Part shown: positions 35,129-44,309 of the stretch, in pieces
Layout: each line of letters opens with the position of its first letter
Numbering within the stretch: position 1 is the stretch's first letter
NCBI GenBank assembly: GCA_031430015.1
Contig: JANPAR010000124.1
Location: forward strand, 1-64,000
DNA length: 64,000 nt
From: CANJDH01 sp031430015
GTDB taxonomy: Bacteria; Pseudomonadota; Gammaproteobacteria; Burkholderiales; JAEUOS01
Direction of reading: 5' to 3'
Translations under genes and position numbers: made by a program
The notes under the pieces: generated by a model
Told to the model about the DNA's origin: nothing
Database searches by the model: none
The model's input: the letters and a program-made list of their open reading frames with translations, nothing else

Positions 35129-35557
35129 TCATACCGGGGTTTCATACGGATTGGCGAAACCCAGTTTACTCAAGATTGCAACCTCCCGCGCTTCCATACG
35201 CTTGGCATCGCGCGGCTTTTCGTGATCGAAACCCAACGCGTGCAAGATGCCATGCACGGCGAGGTGGGCATAGTGGGCGGCAAGTGTTTTGTCCTGTTCA
35301 CGCGCTTCGCGCGCGATCACCTGCGCGCACAGCACGATATCGGCTTCGACCGGTGACGTGCCATACGCGAAGGTCAGCACGTTGGTCGCATAGTCCTTGC
35401 CGCGAAAATCGCGGTTGAGGCGCTGCGCCTCTGCACGGTTGACGATGCGCAGGGTGAGGCTGGCATCTCCCTCCAGCGCGGCGCGTGCCCACTTGCGCAA
35501 CTGAGCGGCTGACGGAATGCCGGCGGCCTTGCTTGCAATTTGGATGGTGATGATCAT
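35129..35557 (-). CDS. ybeY: Endoribonuclease YbeY
   Basis: A 142-residue metalloprotein with the defining HxxxHxxxxxH zinc motif in AHLAVHGILHALGFDHEKP. The preceding segment FRGKDYATNVLTFAY is also conserved. YbeY acts in 16S rRNA 3' end maturation and ribosome quality control. It lies between phoH (73 bases upstream) and corC, the standard grouping in bacteria. Confidence 0.96.
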   Translation of the reverse strand: MIITIQIASKAAGIPSAAQLRKWARAALEGDASLTLRIVNRAEAQRLNRDFRGKDYATNVLTFAYGTSPVEADIVLCAQVIAREAREQDKTLAAHYAHLAVHGILHALGFDHEKPRDAKRMEAREVAILSKLGFANPYETPV

Positions 35558-35630
35558 GGATGCGGGCAGAGTGCAGCGAACTGGTTGTCATCGCGCATTG
35601 GCCGCATTGGCCGCATTGGCCATTGGCGGG

Positions 35631-36677
35631 TCAACCCGCCTTGCGCCCAAACGCACGCCCTGGCTGGCGCAACATCACATCGACCACGTCCGCATTCCCG
35701 CTTTCAGCGATACGCGCGGTATGCGCCTCATACGCTTCCACGATGCGACCCACCAGCGGATGACGCACCACATCGTCGGAGACGAAACGCGTGAAGGCGA
35801 TGCCGCGCACTCCTTCGAGAATCTCGACGGCTTCCTTCAAGCCGCTCTTCGCACCGCGCGGCAAATCAACCTGGGTCGGATCGCCCGTGACCACCGCCTT
35901 GGCGCCGAAGCCCATGCGCGTGAGGAACATTTTCATTTGCTCGGGCGTGGTGTTTTGCGCTTCGTCGAGAATGATGAAGGAGTGATTGAGAGTGCGGCCG
36001 CGCATGTAGGCGAGCGGCGCGATTTCAATGGCGCCCTTTTCGAACATCTTGCCAACCTTGTCAAAGCCCATCAGGTCGTAGAGCGCGTCATAGAGCGGGC
36101 GCAAATAAGGATCGACTTTTTGCGCGAGATCGCCGGGCAGAAAGCCTAGGCGCTCACCGGCTTCAACCGCCGGGCGTACCAGCACAATGCGCTTGACGGC
36201 ATCGCGTTCGAGCGCATCGACGGCGCACGCGACCGCGAGATAGGTTTTGCCGGTGCCGGCCGGGCCGATGCCGAAGGTGACGTCGTGCGCGAGAATTTGA
36301 TCGAGATAGAGACGCTGATTCGGTGTGCGGCCAGCGAGGTCACGCCGGCGCGTCATCAGCACGGGCGCACCTTCGGGCAGACCGGGGCTGGCGGCGCGCG
36401 TGCCCACCAGGCCCAACTGCACGCTGTCGATGTCCAGTGCTTTCGAGGCGTCGGCGTAGAAGGCTTCGAGCAGATCGAGACCGCGCGCCACGTCTTCACG
36501 CGCGCCTTTGACGGTCAGGCGTGCGCCGCGGCGGGTGATCGAGACATCGAGTCCGGTCTCGATCTGGCGCAGATTGGCGTCGAGCGGCCCGCACAGATTG
36601 GCAAGGCGCTTGTTGTCGAGCGGCTCGAAGTGCAGCGTGGCCGAGTGCGGTTTGACCGGGTGGGCGGAGCGCGTCAT
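35631..36677 (-). CDS. phoH: PhoH family ATPase
   Basis: A 348-residue P-loop protein. An N-terminal KH-like region (LCGPLDANLRQIETGLDVSITRRGARLTVKG) is followed by the PhoH ATPase domain with Walker A GIGPAGTGKTYLAVACAVDAL, a Walker B-like ILDEAQNTTPEQMKMFLTRMG and VVTGDPTQVDLP. It is a predicted RNA helicase-like ATPase partnered with YbeY. Its start overlaps the miaB stop by four bases (ATGA). Confidence 0.95.
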   Translation of the reverse strand: MTRSAHPVKPHSATLHFEPLDNKRLANLCGPLDANLRQIETGLDVSITRRGARLTVKGAREDVARGLDLLEAFYADASKALDIDSVQLGLVGTRAASPGLPEGAPVLMTRRRDLAGRTPNQRLYLDQILAHDVTFGIGPAGTGKTYLAVACAVDALERDAVKRIVLVRPAVEAGERLGFLPGDLAQKVDPYLRPLYDALYDLMGFDKVGKMFEKGAIEIAPLAYMRGRTLNHSFIILDEAQNTTPEQMKMFLTRMGFGAKAVVTGDPTQVDLPRGAKSGLKEAVEILEGVRGIAFTRFVSDDVVRHPLVGRIVEAYEAHTARIAESGNADVVDVMLRQPGRAFGRKAG

Positions 36678-38293
36678 GCGGCGATGACCACGTCGCCGCG
36701 CAGTGAATGCGGCAAGGCTTTGGTGATGCGTACGTTGATGAATTGACCGATCAGGCGCGCGCCGTTGCTGCTGGCGGCAAGCGCTTTTGCCGGAGAGGCG
36801 AGGAGCGCGGCGCCCATCATGTCACCGCTGTCTTGAACGGCGCCGCCCGCAGCGAAATTGACCACGCGATTGTTTTCCGTGCGCCCGGACAGTTCGCTCG
36901 CATCCTTGCGCGCATGGCCCTCGACGAGCACGCGCTGCACCGTGCCCACCATCGCCGCGCCGATGGCAGCAGACTGCACATCGATCTGCTTTTGCAGGCG
37001 CGCGAGGCGTTTCAACTTGACCTCTTGCGGCGTGTCATCGGCGAGGTCGGCGGCGGGGGTGCCGGGGCGGCGGCTGTAGACAAAACTGAACGAGGCATCA
37101 AAGCCCACGTCCTCAATCAATTTCATGGTCGCTTCAAAATCCGTTTCGGTTTCGCCGGGAAAGCCGATGATGAAGTCGGACGACAGAGTGATATCGGGCC
37201 GTACCGCCTTGAGCCTGCGCACGATGGATTTGAACTCAAGCGCGGTGTAGCCGCGCTTCATCGCGGCGAGCGTGCGGTCTGACCCCGACTGCACCGGCAG
37301 ATGCAAATGCGATACCAGCTTGGGGACGCGCGCATAGACATCGATCAGGCGCTGCGTCATTTCTTTGGGATGCGAGGTGGTGTAGCGGATACGCTCGATA
37401 CCGGGAATCTCGGCGGCGTACTCGATCAGCATGGCGAAGTCGGCGATCTCGGCATCGGCTGCTGTGCCGGCATGCAACGTGGAAGCACCTGACGCGCCCG
37501 CCGCTTTGTTGCCCGTGCCGCTGCCGCTGGTTGCACCCATCCTGCCGCGATAGGCGTTGACGTTTTGCCCCAGCAGCGTGACTTCCTTGACGCCCTGCGA
37601 CGCGAGACCGGCGATTTCGGTGAGCACATCTTCAAAGCCGCGCGAGACTTCTTCGCCGCGCGTGTAAGGCACCACGCAAAACGCGCAATATTTGCTGCAG
37701 CCTTCCATGATCGACACGAAGGCCGACACGCCGTCCACTCTGGCCGGTGGCAGGTGATCGAATTTTTCAATTTCGGGGAAGGAAATATCGACCTGCGGTT
37801 TGCCGGTCGCTTTGCGGCGCGCAATCAGCTCCGGCAGGCGATGCAAGGTTTGCGGGCCGAACACCACGTCCACATACGGCGCGCGTGCGACGATGGCCGC
37901 GCCCTCCTGGCTGGCTACACAGCCGCCTACGCCGATTACGAGATTCGGATTCTCGAGTTTCAGCAAGCGCGCACGGCCGAGATCGGAGAACACTTTCTCC
38001 TGCGCCTTTTCGCGTACCGAGCAGGTGTTGAACAGGATTACGTCGGCGTTTGCCGCGTCCGCAGTGAGGACGCTGCCGTCAGAGGCGTGCAGCACGTCAG
38101 CCATCTTGTCCGAGTCGTACTCGTTCATCTGACAGCCGAAAGTTTTGATGTATAGCTTTTTTGTGCCCGCGCCCACCGTGGCGGGGCGCATGGTATCGCT
38201 GTGTGCGGGTGTGGCGCGCAGTGCCGCAACCGGTTGCCGCGCCGGGCGGGCGGACAGCACGTCTGCCGAGTGCGGCTTTTTTGCGGAGCTCAT
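36674..38293 (-). CDS. miaB: tRNA-2-methylthio-N6-dimethylallyladenosine synthase
   Basis: A 539-residue radical-SAM methylthiotransferase. The auxiliary 4Fe-4S cysteines are in KTFGCQMNEYD, FNTCSVREKAQEK and GVGGCVASQEG; the SAM cluster cysteines are in MEGCSKYCAFCVVPYTRG; a TRAM domain (VLVEGHARKDASELSGRTENNRVVNF) ends the protein. It thiomethylates i6A37 of tRNA. Two departures from the family are visible: a ~40-residue N-terminal extension (an internal ATG at 38191 may be the true start) and an insertion at residues ~249-278 (ATSGSGTGNKAAGASGAS) in the radical-SAM domain. Confidence 0.94.
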   Translation of the reverse strand: MSSAKKPHSADVLSARPARQPVAALRATPAHSDTMRPATVGAGTKKLYIKTFGCQMNEYDSDKMADVLHASDGSVLTADAANADVILFNTCSVREKAQEKVFSDLGRARLLKLENPNLVIGVGGCVASQEGAAIVARAPYVDVVFGPQTLHRLPELIARRKATGKPQVDISFPEIEKFDHLPPARVDGVSAFVSIMEGCSKYCAFCVVPYTRGEEVSRGFEDVLTEIAGLASQGVKEVTLLGQNVNAYRGRMGATSGSGTGNKAAGASGASTLHAGTAADAEIADFAMLIEYAAEIPGIERIRYTTSHPKEMTQRLIDVYARVPKLVSHLHLPVQSGSDRTLAAMKRGYTALEFKSIVRRLKAVRPDITLSSDFIIGFPGETETDFEATMKLIEDVGFDASFSFVYSRRPGTPAADLADDTPQEVKLKRLARLQKQIDVQSAAIGAAMVGTVQRVLVEGHARKDASELSGRTENNRVVNFAAGGAVQDSGDMMGAALLASPAKALAASSNGARLIGQFINVRITKALPHSLRGDVVIAA

Positions 38294-38414
38294 GAGGCAG
38301 GGAGCCGCCGTATAGGCGGGGCTGCGATGGGAGATTTGAGATCAGTAAACGCTAGTGGCGCAAACCATCGCCAGAGTCTCCGGCGCGCGTGGTCGCGGCC
38401 GTCGGGTTGCATGA

Positions 38415-38768
38415 CTATGGAGACTTTGGCGGCGTGGCGATTTCCTGCACGGTCAAAATCCAAACTTGCATCACCAAGCCAGTGGTGTCTTCGACCGTGT
38501 ACCGTGTTTTCGCCACACCTTGCAAGGCACCTGGCAAAATCAGCAAGTTGTTGCGGTCGGTAATGCGTGCGCCGGGAGCCAGCCGGGCCACCTTGCCATC
38601 AATGAAAATGTCGAGCGTGCCATTGAAGGTGATATCGGCCTGCTTGGCTTTTTCCGGAATCGGAATCATGCGCTGCTGTGCATCGGCGGGCAGTATGCTC
38701 AGTCCAATTGCAGCGGCCACGATCAACGACGCGATGCTGCTTAGCCTATTTGTCCAAAATTGCCGCAT
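38415..38768 (-). CDS. Small exported protein of unknown function
   Basis: A 117-residue protein with a clear signal peptide (SIASLIVAAAIGLSILPADAQ). The mature part is ~85 residues and contains ADITFNGTLDIFIDGKVARLAPGARI and a VQVWILTVQEIA tail, giving a beta-rich impression. I recognise no functional motif. It is upstream of miaB by about 120 bases with no gene between, and downstream of tRNA-Met. It would be periplasmic. Hypothetical proteins of this size are common next to miaB in betaproteobacteria, but I cannot name a family. Confidence 0.65.
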   Translation of the reverse strand: MRQFWTNRLSSIASLIVAAAIGLSILPADAQQRMIPIPEKAKQADITFNGTLDIFIDGKVARLAPGARITDRNNLLILPGALQGVAKTRYTVEDTTGLVMQVWILTVQEIATPPKSP

Positions 38769-38824
38769 ATGCGAGACCCGCCGAAGTGAAGTGAACCGAG
38801 CGAACGACTGGTGAAGCAGAATAG

Positions 38825-38901
38825 TGGTGGCGATTCAGGGATTCGAACCCCGGACCCGCGGATTATGATTCCGTTGCTCTAACCGACTGAGCTAAATCGC
38901 C
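38825..38901 (-). tRNA. tRNA-Met (anticodon CAT)
   Basis: On the minus strand the 77 bases form a cloverleaf with acceptor GGCGATT / AATCGCC, discriminator A and encoded CCA. The anticodon stem-loop GGAATCATAATCC carries CAT, and the T-arm is GGGTTCGAATCCC. A fully paired first acceptor pair (G-C) and the absence of the initiator-type mismatch point to elongator tRNA-Met (or an ileucine-decoding CAT tRNA after lysidine modification, which cannot be excluded by eye). Confidence 0.93.
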
Positions 38902-39192
38902 GTGGTAGTGCTGTTCGTGCAAAGCGCTCCGGCAAAACTGACGGAAACTCCACAACGGGGCGCATTATCGCGAATTTAAGCGGCTTTAGTCAAACTCCAC
39001 CGCATTCAACTTGGCTGAATTTTAGCATGCGAAAAGGCATTTTGCGACGCAAGATAGATTGACTCGTTGTAAGTATTTAATTAACAAAATCAAGGATAAA
39101 TCTTGAATTTTCCCTCTACCGCAACGCAGCAATTGTGCGTATGATGGCAGCGACAAACAGGATTTTTCGCCTGTCGTTTCGAGGGAACAAAC
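38902..39192. other. AT-richer intergenic region with no visible gene
   Basis: This 291-base gap between divergent tRNA-Met and the ketopantoate-reductase-like gene is markedly more AT-rich than the rest of the window, especially 39050-39110. I find no open reading frame, tRNA or strong hairpin. A TTGACT at 39059 and several AT-rich hexamers could be part of promoters, but no pair with good spacing stands out. A GAGGGA ribosome-binding site ends the gap. Confidence 0.5.
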
Positions 39193-40227
39193 ATGAAGAT
39201 TTGCGTTGTAGGTGCCGGCTCGATCGGTGGGTTGCTGGGCGTCAAGCTGGCGCTGTCCGGAAACGATGTCACCTTGATTGCACGCGGGCCGAATCTCGCT
39301 GCGATTCGCGCCAACGGCATGAAGCTCGTCATGCACGACGGCCAGAAACTGGTGGCGAACAACGTCAAGGTGACTGACAAGATCACCGAGGTGGCGGCAC
39401 TGAGTGGTGCGCAGGACATCATCATTCTTGGCATGAAGGCGCATCAAGTCGAGCCGGTGGTCAATGATCTGGCGTCGATGATGCATGCCGATACCGTGAT
39501 TGTGCCGATGCAGAACGGCATTCCATGGTGGTATTTCCAGCGCCACGGCGGTTTGCACGAAGGGCGTAGCGTCGCCTCGGTAGACCCCACCGGCAAGACC
39601 GCCGCTACGATTGATCCCAAGCGTCTCATCGGATGCGTGGTCTACCCGGCGGCCGAGATTGCTGCGCCGGGCGTGATCCATCACATTGAGGGCGACCGTT
39701 TTCCGGTCGGTGAACTCGACGCCTCCTGCGGCGGCCTCGACAGCGAGCGCGTCAGGCGCGTGGCGCAAGTCTTAACCGACGCCGGCTTCAAATCACCGAT
39801 TCTGCCTTCGGTGCGTTCGGAAATTTGGTTGAAGCTGTGGGGCAATCTCACCTTCAATCCGATCTCCGCGCTCACGCACTCTACCCTGGTCGATATCTGC
39901 CAATACCCGCTCACGCGTGATCTCGCGCGCAACATGATGAAAGAAGCGCAGGACGTCGCGGCCAAGCTTGGCATCGCGTTCCGCGTCGACATCGAGCGCC
40001 GCATCGGCGGTGCGGAAAAAGTCGGCAAGCACAAGACCTCGATGCTGCAGGATGTCGAAGCCGGACGCGACCCCGAGATTGACGCGCTGGTCGGTGCGGT
40101 GATCGAGCTTGGCAATACTGTGGGTGTCCCCACGCCTCACATCAGCGCGGTGTATTCGATGGTCAAGCTGCTCGGGCGCACCATGAAGGAAGAGAAGCTT
40201 TACATCAAGGGGCATCCGATTCCGTAG
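39193..40227 (+). CDS. Ketopantoate reductase family protein (PanE/ApbA)
   Basis: A 344-residue NADP-dependent oxidoreductase. The N-terminal motif is KICVVGAGSIGGLLGVKLALSGNDVTLIARG. The catalytic-type lysine region is LGMKAHQVEPVV, and IWLKLWGNLTFNPISALT is the C-terminal domain signature. PanE reduces ketopantoate to pantoate for coenzyme A, but 344 residues is longer than E. coli PanE (~300), and Burkholderiales carry several paralogues acting on other 2-keto acids. No pan genes are adjacent, so the pathway assignment is open. A GAGGGA site precedes the ATG. Confidence 0.83.
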   Translation: MKICVVGAGSIGGLLGVKLALSGNDVTLIARGPNLAAIRANGMKLVMHDGQKLVANNVKVTDKITEVAALSGAQDIIILGMKAHQVEPVVNDLASMMHADTVIVPMQNGIPWWYFQRHGGLHEGRSVASVDPTGKTAATIDPKRLIGCVVYPAAEIAAPGVIHHIEGDRFPVGELDASCGGLDSERVRRVAQVLTDAGFKSPILPSVRSEIWLKLWGNLTFNPISALTHSTLVDICQYPLTRDLARNMMKEAQDVAAKLGIAFRVDIERRIGGAEKVGKHKTSMLQDVEAGRDPEIDALVGAVIELGNTVGVPTPHISAVYSMVKLLGRTMKEEKLYIKGHPIP

Positions 40228-40305
40228 CGAAGAGATGGGGAGTACCGCACCGGCAAAGCGGCCATCGGCTAACATCGGCGCGTTTTCCATTTCACGCGCT
40301 GCGCC

Positions 40306-41397
40306 ATGAAACTCGGCTTCTTCACCATGCCCATGCATCCGCCCGGGCGCAACTACACGCAGACGCTCAAGGAAGACCGCGAAGCCTTCCTGCTGGCGGA
40401 TGAGCTTGGTTTCGAGGAGGCGCTGATCGGCGAACACGTCGCCGATATCTGCGAGTCGATTCCCTCCTCACTCGCCTTCATCGCCAGCATCGCGCACGCG
40501 ACCAAACAGATCAAGCTCGGTACCGGCACCGTCAACCTCACCAATAATCACCCGGCGCAGGTGGCGGCGATGGCCGCGATGGTAGATCACATGCTCGAAG
40601 GGCGCTTCATCTTCGGTATCGGCCCCGGTGGCCTGCGCTCGGACATGGAAGTGTTCGGCAACATCGACCTTGACCGCAATGCGATGTTCGTCGAATCGAT
40701 CAACCACATCCTCGCGATCTGGTCGGGCACCGCGCCCTATGAGTTGCAAGGCAAGCACTGGAACATCTCCACCAAGCGCACGCTGATCCCCGAGACTGGA
40801 CAAGGCATCTTTCTAAAGCCCTACCAGCAACCGCATCCACCGATAATCGTTACCGCTATCGCACCGGCCTCGAAAGGCATCACCGCCGCCGCCGAACGCG
40901 GCTGGAAACCAGTGTCGGCCAACTTCCTGCAATCGAACGGCGTTGCTACCCACTGGCCGGCCTACGAGCAAGGGTGCACCAACGCCAAGCTGCCCGCGCT
41001 GCGCGCCGACTGGCGCGTGTGCAAAAGCATTTTTGTGGCCGACGATGACGTCACTGCCGAGCGCTATGTCAAAGATCACAAGGGCGCCTACGGTTTTTAT
41101 TTCTGGAACCTCTACACCAAACGCAAGCTCGCCAACGGCCTGTTCTCGTTCAAGCGTGACCCGGCCATGCCCGACGAGCAGGTCACGCTCGACTACATCC
41201 TCGACACCATGGTGATTCGCGGCAGCGTATCAAGCGTGGTCGATCAGGTGCTCGCGCTGCACCAGGAACTCGGCGGCTTCGGCACGCTGCTCTATTGCGG
41301 CCATGACTGGGCCGAGCCGGCGCTGGCCAAGCGCTCGATGCAGTTGATGGCTGAGCAGGTGATGCCAAGGGTGAATGTGGCGCTGCGGGAAAGCTGA
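40306..41397 (+). CDS. LLM-class (luciferase-like) flavin-dependent oxidoreductase
   Basis: A 363-residue TIM-barrel protein of the bacterial luciferase superfamily. It begins MKLGFFTMPMHPPGRNYTQTL, contains LGFEEALIGEHV, the KLGTGTVNLTNNHPAQVAAMAAMVDHMLEGRF core that binds flavin, and FGIGPGGLRSDMEVFG. Such enzymes use reduced FMN or F420 from a reductase to oxygenate small substrates. The substrate is unknown. It lies 78 bases after the ketopantoate-reductase-like gene in the same direction and may be co-expressed with it. Confidence 0.85.
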   Translation: MKLGFFTMPMHPPGRNYTQTLKEDREAFLLADELGFEEALIGEHVADICESIPSSLAFIASIAHATKQIKLGTGTVNLTNNHPAQVAAMAAMVDHMLEGRFIFGIGPGGLRSDMEVFGNIDLDRNAMFVESINHILAIWSGTAPYELQGKHWNISTKRTLIPETGQGIFLKPYQQPHPPIIVTAIAPASKGITAAAERGWKPVSANFLQSNGVATHWPAYEQGCTNAKLPALRADWRVCKSIFVADDDVTAERYVKDHKGAYGFYFWNLYTKRKLANGLFSFKRDPAMPDEQVTLDYILDTMVIRGSVSSVVDQVLALHQELGGFGTLLYCGHDWAEPALAKRSMQLMAEQVMPRVNVALRES

Positions 41398-41475
41398 GAA
41401 GGGATTCGATACCGCGTTTGCGTTACCCGCGCGATGCGGCTATGCACAGCGTGATGCTGGGGTAAGCTGCTGAAT

Positions 41476-42732
41476 ATGAATCAGGATGTCATTGTCGTTG
41501 GCGCGGGCTTGGCCGGACTAACCCTCGCCTTGGCGCTGGCCGCGCAACGCCGCCACGTGCTGGTGCTCGATGCGCGTGCTGCGCAACCGCTGCCGCCGGC
41601 CACTGCCCAGTTCGACCAACGTGTCTATGCGATCAGCCCGGCGTCGGTAGAGTGGCTCAAATCGATTCGCGTCTGGCAAAACATCGATGCCGAACGCATC
41701 ACACCGGTGTATGACATGCGCATTCATGGCGATGCGCCGGATGCCGCCAACCTGCCTTGGCTTAACAAGGATGCACAAGATGGTCTGCATCTGTCGGCGT
41801 ATCGCGCGGGGGTGGGCGAGTTGTGTCAGATCGTCGAAGAGCGCGAGTTGCTGCGCGCGGTCGAGGGGGCGGTGGGCTATGCATCCGGCATTGAAGTGCT
41901 GCGCCCGGTTGAGTTGGTGTCGCTCAAGAGCGAAGCCGATAGCGCGCGTTTGACGCTGGCCGATGGCCGTGTGCTTGAAGCTGCGTTGATTGTGGGTGCG
42001 GATGGCGCGCGCTCCTGGATACGCGCTGCCGCCGGTATTGCGATGGACGAGACCCCCTATGGCCAAACTGCGGTGGTCGCGAATTTCCGTGCCTCCACGC
42101 CGCATTTCAATGGCGCAGCGCAGTGGTTCCGCATCGAGCAGGATGCGGGTTCGGCAACTGCCGCAAACGCCAACGTGCCGGGCGGCATGAGTGTGCTCGC
42201 CTGGTTGCCACTGCCAGATCAACACATCTCCATTGTCTGGTCGGCGCCGGATGCGTTGGCCGCCGAGTTGGCGGCCCTTGCACCCGTTGAACTCGCCGCG
42301 CGCGTGACGGCAGCAGGTGGCGGGCTGTTGGGTGCGTTGCGTCCAGCGGGGGCGTGCGTGACTTTCCCGCTGCGCAACCTGCGTGCAAAGTCGTTGGTTG
42401 CCTCGCGCGTAGCTTTGGTGGGCGATGCGGCGCATGTGGTGCATCCACTCGCCGGGCAAGGCTTGAATCTGGGCTTTGGCGATTGTGCGGCGCTGGCGGA
42501 CACGCTGGCTGGCACGCGCGATGCTGGAGATGCCCTGGTGCTGCGCCGATACGCACGTGCGCGCGAGGTGGCGGTGCTGGAGATGCACGCGGTCACGCAC
42601 GGCCTGCAGCGTCTGTTTTCTGCCACGCATCCGGCGCTGCGCGGCCTGCGTAACTTGGGATTGAACTTAACCGGGAAACTCCCCGTCATACCGCAGTGGA
42701 TGGTGCGGCGCGCTACGCGCACGTTTCAGTAA
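41476..42732 (+). CDS. UbiH/UbiF/VisC-family FAD-dependent hydroxylase
   Basis: A 418-residue flavoprotein monooxygenase. It has the dinucleotide motif VIVVGAGLAGLTLALALA, the central DG motif ALIVGADGARSWIRAAAG, and the GD motif VALVGDAAHVVHPLAGQGLNLGFGDCAALA. It is a ubiquinone-biosynthesis hydroxylase, probably of a different ring position from the enzyme at 21584; UbiF, UbiI or UbiM are all possible. A short Ala/Asn-rich insertion (DAGSATAANANVPGG) precedes the MSVLAWLPLPD strand. Downstream, dsbC starts about 100 bases later on the same strand. Confidence 0.85.
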   Translation: MNQDVIVVGAGLAGLTLALALAAQRRHVLVLDARAAQPLPPATAQFDQRVYAISPASVEWLKSIRVWQNIDAERITPVYDMRIHGDAPDAANLPWLNKDAQDGLHLSAYRAGVGELCQIVEERELLRAVEGAVGYASGIEVLRPVELVSLKSEADSARLTLADGRVLEAALIVGADGARSWIRAAAGIAMDETPYGQTAVVANFRASTPHFNGAAQWFRIEQDAGSATAANANVPGGMSVLAWLPLPDQHISIVWSAPDALAAELAALAPVELAARVTAAGGGLLGALRPAGACVTFPLRNLRAKSLVASRVALVGDAAHVVHPLAGQGLNLGFGDCAALADTLAGTRDAGDALVLRRYARAREVAVLEMHAVTHGLQRLFSATHPALRGLRNLGLNLTGKLPVIPQWMVRRATRTFQ

Positions 42733-42830
42733 AATCGCGGCGTTGAGGTATCCGTCCCTCCCTTCAGCGCACCCCTTCGCTGCCTTGTCCGATCCCATTG
42801 GCAGTCAGTCAAACCATTTTGGTGGAATAC

Positions 42831-43562
42831 ATGAAAATTTTCCGGATGTTGATTGCAGGCATTTTCCTGTCTGGTTTGGGTGGCTCGCACGCGCAAGATG
42901 CGAAGATGGGCGAGGCCGAGCAAAAGATCAAGCAACTGCTCGAATCGCGCCTGCGCCCCGGCACCAAGGTTGATAGCGTAGTCAAGACGCCCTACATGGG
43001 CCTCTACGAAGCGCGCATCGGTGCCGAGTTGATCTACACCGACGCCAAGGTCGACTACCTGTTCGCCGGCAGTGTGCTCGATGCCAAGACCATGGACAAT
43101 CTCACTGAAGAGCGAGTCAATCAACTGTCGGCGATCAAGTGGGAAGAGTTGCCGCTGCAAAACGCGATCAAGCAAGTTAACGGCACGGGAAAACGCCAAA
43201 TCGCCTATTTTGCCGACCCCAATTGCGGCTACTGCAAACGCTTCGAGCAACAGGCGCTGGCGCAGTTGAAAGACACGACCATCCACATTTTTGTCTACCC
43301 GATCCTCTCACCCGATTCGACCGTCAAGGCCAAGTCGATCATGTGTTCCAAGGACAAACTCAAGACCTGGAACGACTGGATGATCAAAGGACAGGCACCG
43401 ACAGCATCAGGTAATTGCGAAAATCCGATTGAAGCCAATCAGGCGCTCGGTCAACGAATCAACGTACGCGCCACGCCTACCGTGTTTTTGATGAACGGTC
43501 AAAAAGTGCCTGGTGCGATACCGCTCGCGCAACTAGAAAAACTCGTCGCCGAGGTCAAGTAA
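42831..43562 (+). CDS. dsbC: Thiol:disulfide interchange protein DsbC
   Basis: A 243-residue periplasmic disulfide isomerase. A signal peptide (FRMLIAGIFLSGLGGSHA) is followed by the N-terminal dimerisation domain (residues ~25-85) and a thioredoxin fold with the CGYC active site (Cys132 and Cys135) and the cis-proline segment INVRATPTVFLMNG. A second cysteine pair (IMCSKDK and GNCENP) matches the structural disulfide of DsbC. The ATG at 42831 has GGTGG upstream. It corrects non-native disulfides and would act on clients such as LptD. rpiA begins five bases after its stop. Confidence 0.93.
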   Translation: MKIFRMLIAGIFLSGLGGSHAQDAKMGEAEQKIKQLLESRLRPGTKVDSVVKTPYMGLYEARIGAELIYTDAKVDYLFAGSVLDAKTMDNLTEERVNQLSAIKWEELPLQNAIKQVNGTGKRQIAYFADPNCGYCKRFEQQALAQLKDTTIHIFVYPILSPDSTVKAKSIMCSKDKLKTWNDWMIKGQAPTASGNCENPIEANQALGQRINVRATPTVFLMNGQKVPGAIPLAQLEKLVAEVK

Positions 43563-43567
43563 TTGGC

Positions 43568-44239
43568 ATGACGCAAGACGAACTCAAGCAGCGCGTCGCC
43601 GCTGCAGCAATCCACTATGTGATGCAGGCACCAGCCGGCAGCGTGATCGGCGTCGGCAGCGGCTCCACTGCCAACCTCTTCATCGACGAGTTGGCCAAGG
43701 TCAAGCAGCACATCCAGGGCGCGGTGGCGAGCTCGGTCAACACCGCCAAGCGCCTCGCCGGTCATGGCATCACAGTCTTTGACCTCAACGCCATCAGCGA
43801 AACGATTCCCGTCTACATCGATGGTGCCGACGAGATCAACGCGCGCATGCACATGATCAAGGGCGGCGGCGGCGCACTCACGCGCGAAAAAATTGTCGCC
43901 GGCGCATCCAGGCAATTCATCTGCATCTGTGATGAATCGAAGCTGGTCAAGACGCTGGGCAAGTTCCCGCTGCCAGTCGAAGTAATCCCGATGGCGCGTG
44001 AACTGGTGATGCGCGAGCTAGCGAAGCTCGGCGGCACGCCGAAGTTGCGTGATGGCTTCACCACTGACAACGGCAACATCGTGCTCGATGTGAGCGGCCT
44101 TGCGATTGAAGATCCGCCGGCGCTGGAGAGTGCAATCAATCAGATTCCCGGTGTACTCACGGTGGGCCTGTTTGCGCGCCAGCCGGCGGATGTTTTATTG
44201 CTCGGCACTGCGCAGGGCGTTAAGACGATTACCGCGTAA
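43568..44239 (+). CDS. rpiA: Ribose-5-phosphate isomerase A
   Basis: A 223-residue enzyme interconverting ribose 5-phosphate and ribulose 5-phosphate in the pentose phosphate pathway. The motifs VIGVGSGSTANLFIDELA, YIDGADEINARMHMIKGGGGALTREKIVA and CICDESKLVKTLGKFPLPVEVIP are diagnostic; the catalytic Asp and Glu are in DGADE and the Lys in IKGGGG. It is close behind dsbC and probably shares its transcript. The gene converges on the aromatic hydroxylase gene, with a GC-rich hairpin between them. Confidence 0.97.
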   Translation: MTQDELKQRVAAAAIHYVMQAPAGSVIGVGSGSTANLFIDELAKVKQHIQGAVASSVNTAKRLAGHGITVFDLNAISETIPVYIDGADEINARMHMIKGGGGALTREKIVAGASRQFICICDESKLVKTLGKFPLPVEVIPMARELVMRELAKLGGTPKLRDGFTTDNGNIVLDVSGLAIEDPPALESAINQIPGVLTVGLFARQPADVLLLGTAQGVKTITA

Positions 44240-44240
44240 C

Positions 44241-44266
44241 CCGCCGGCCGTGTGAAGGCCCGGCGG
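44241..44266. terminator. GC-rich hairpin between convergent rpiA and the aromatic hydroxylase gene
   Basis: CCGCCGG at 44241-44247 pairs with CCGGCGG at 44260-44266 around a 12-base loop. There is no following T-run, so it is at best a weak or bidirectional terminator. Confidence 0.3.
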
Positions 44267-44309
44267 TTGCGGGCACTGCAATCAACTTGCGCAGCGCCGA
44301 TCTGGCGGA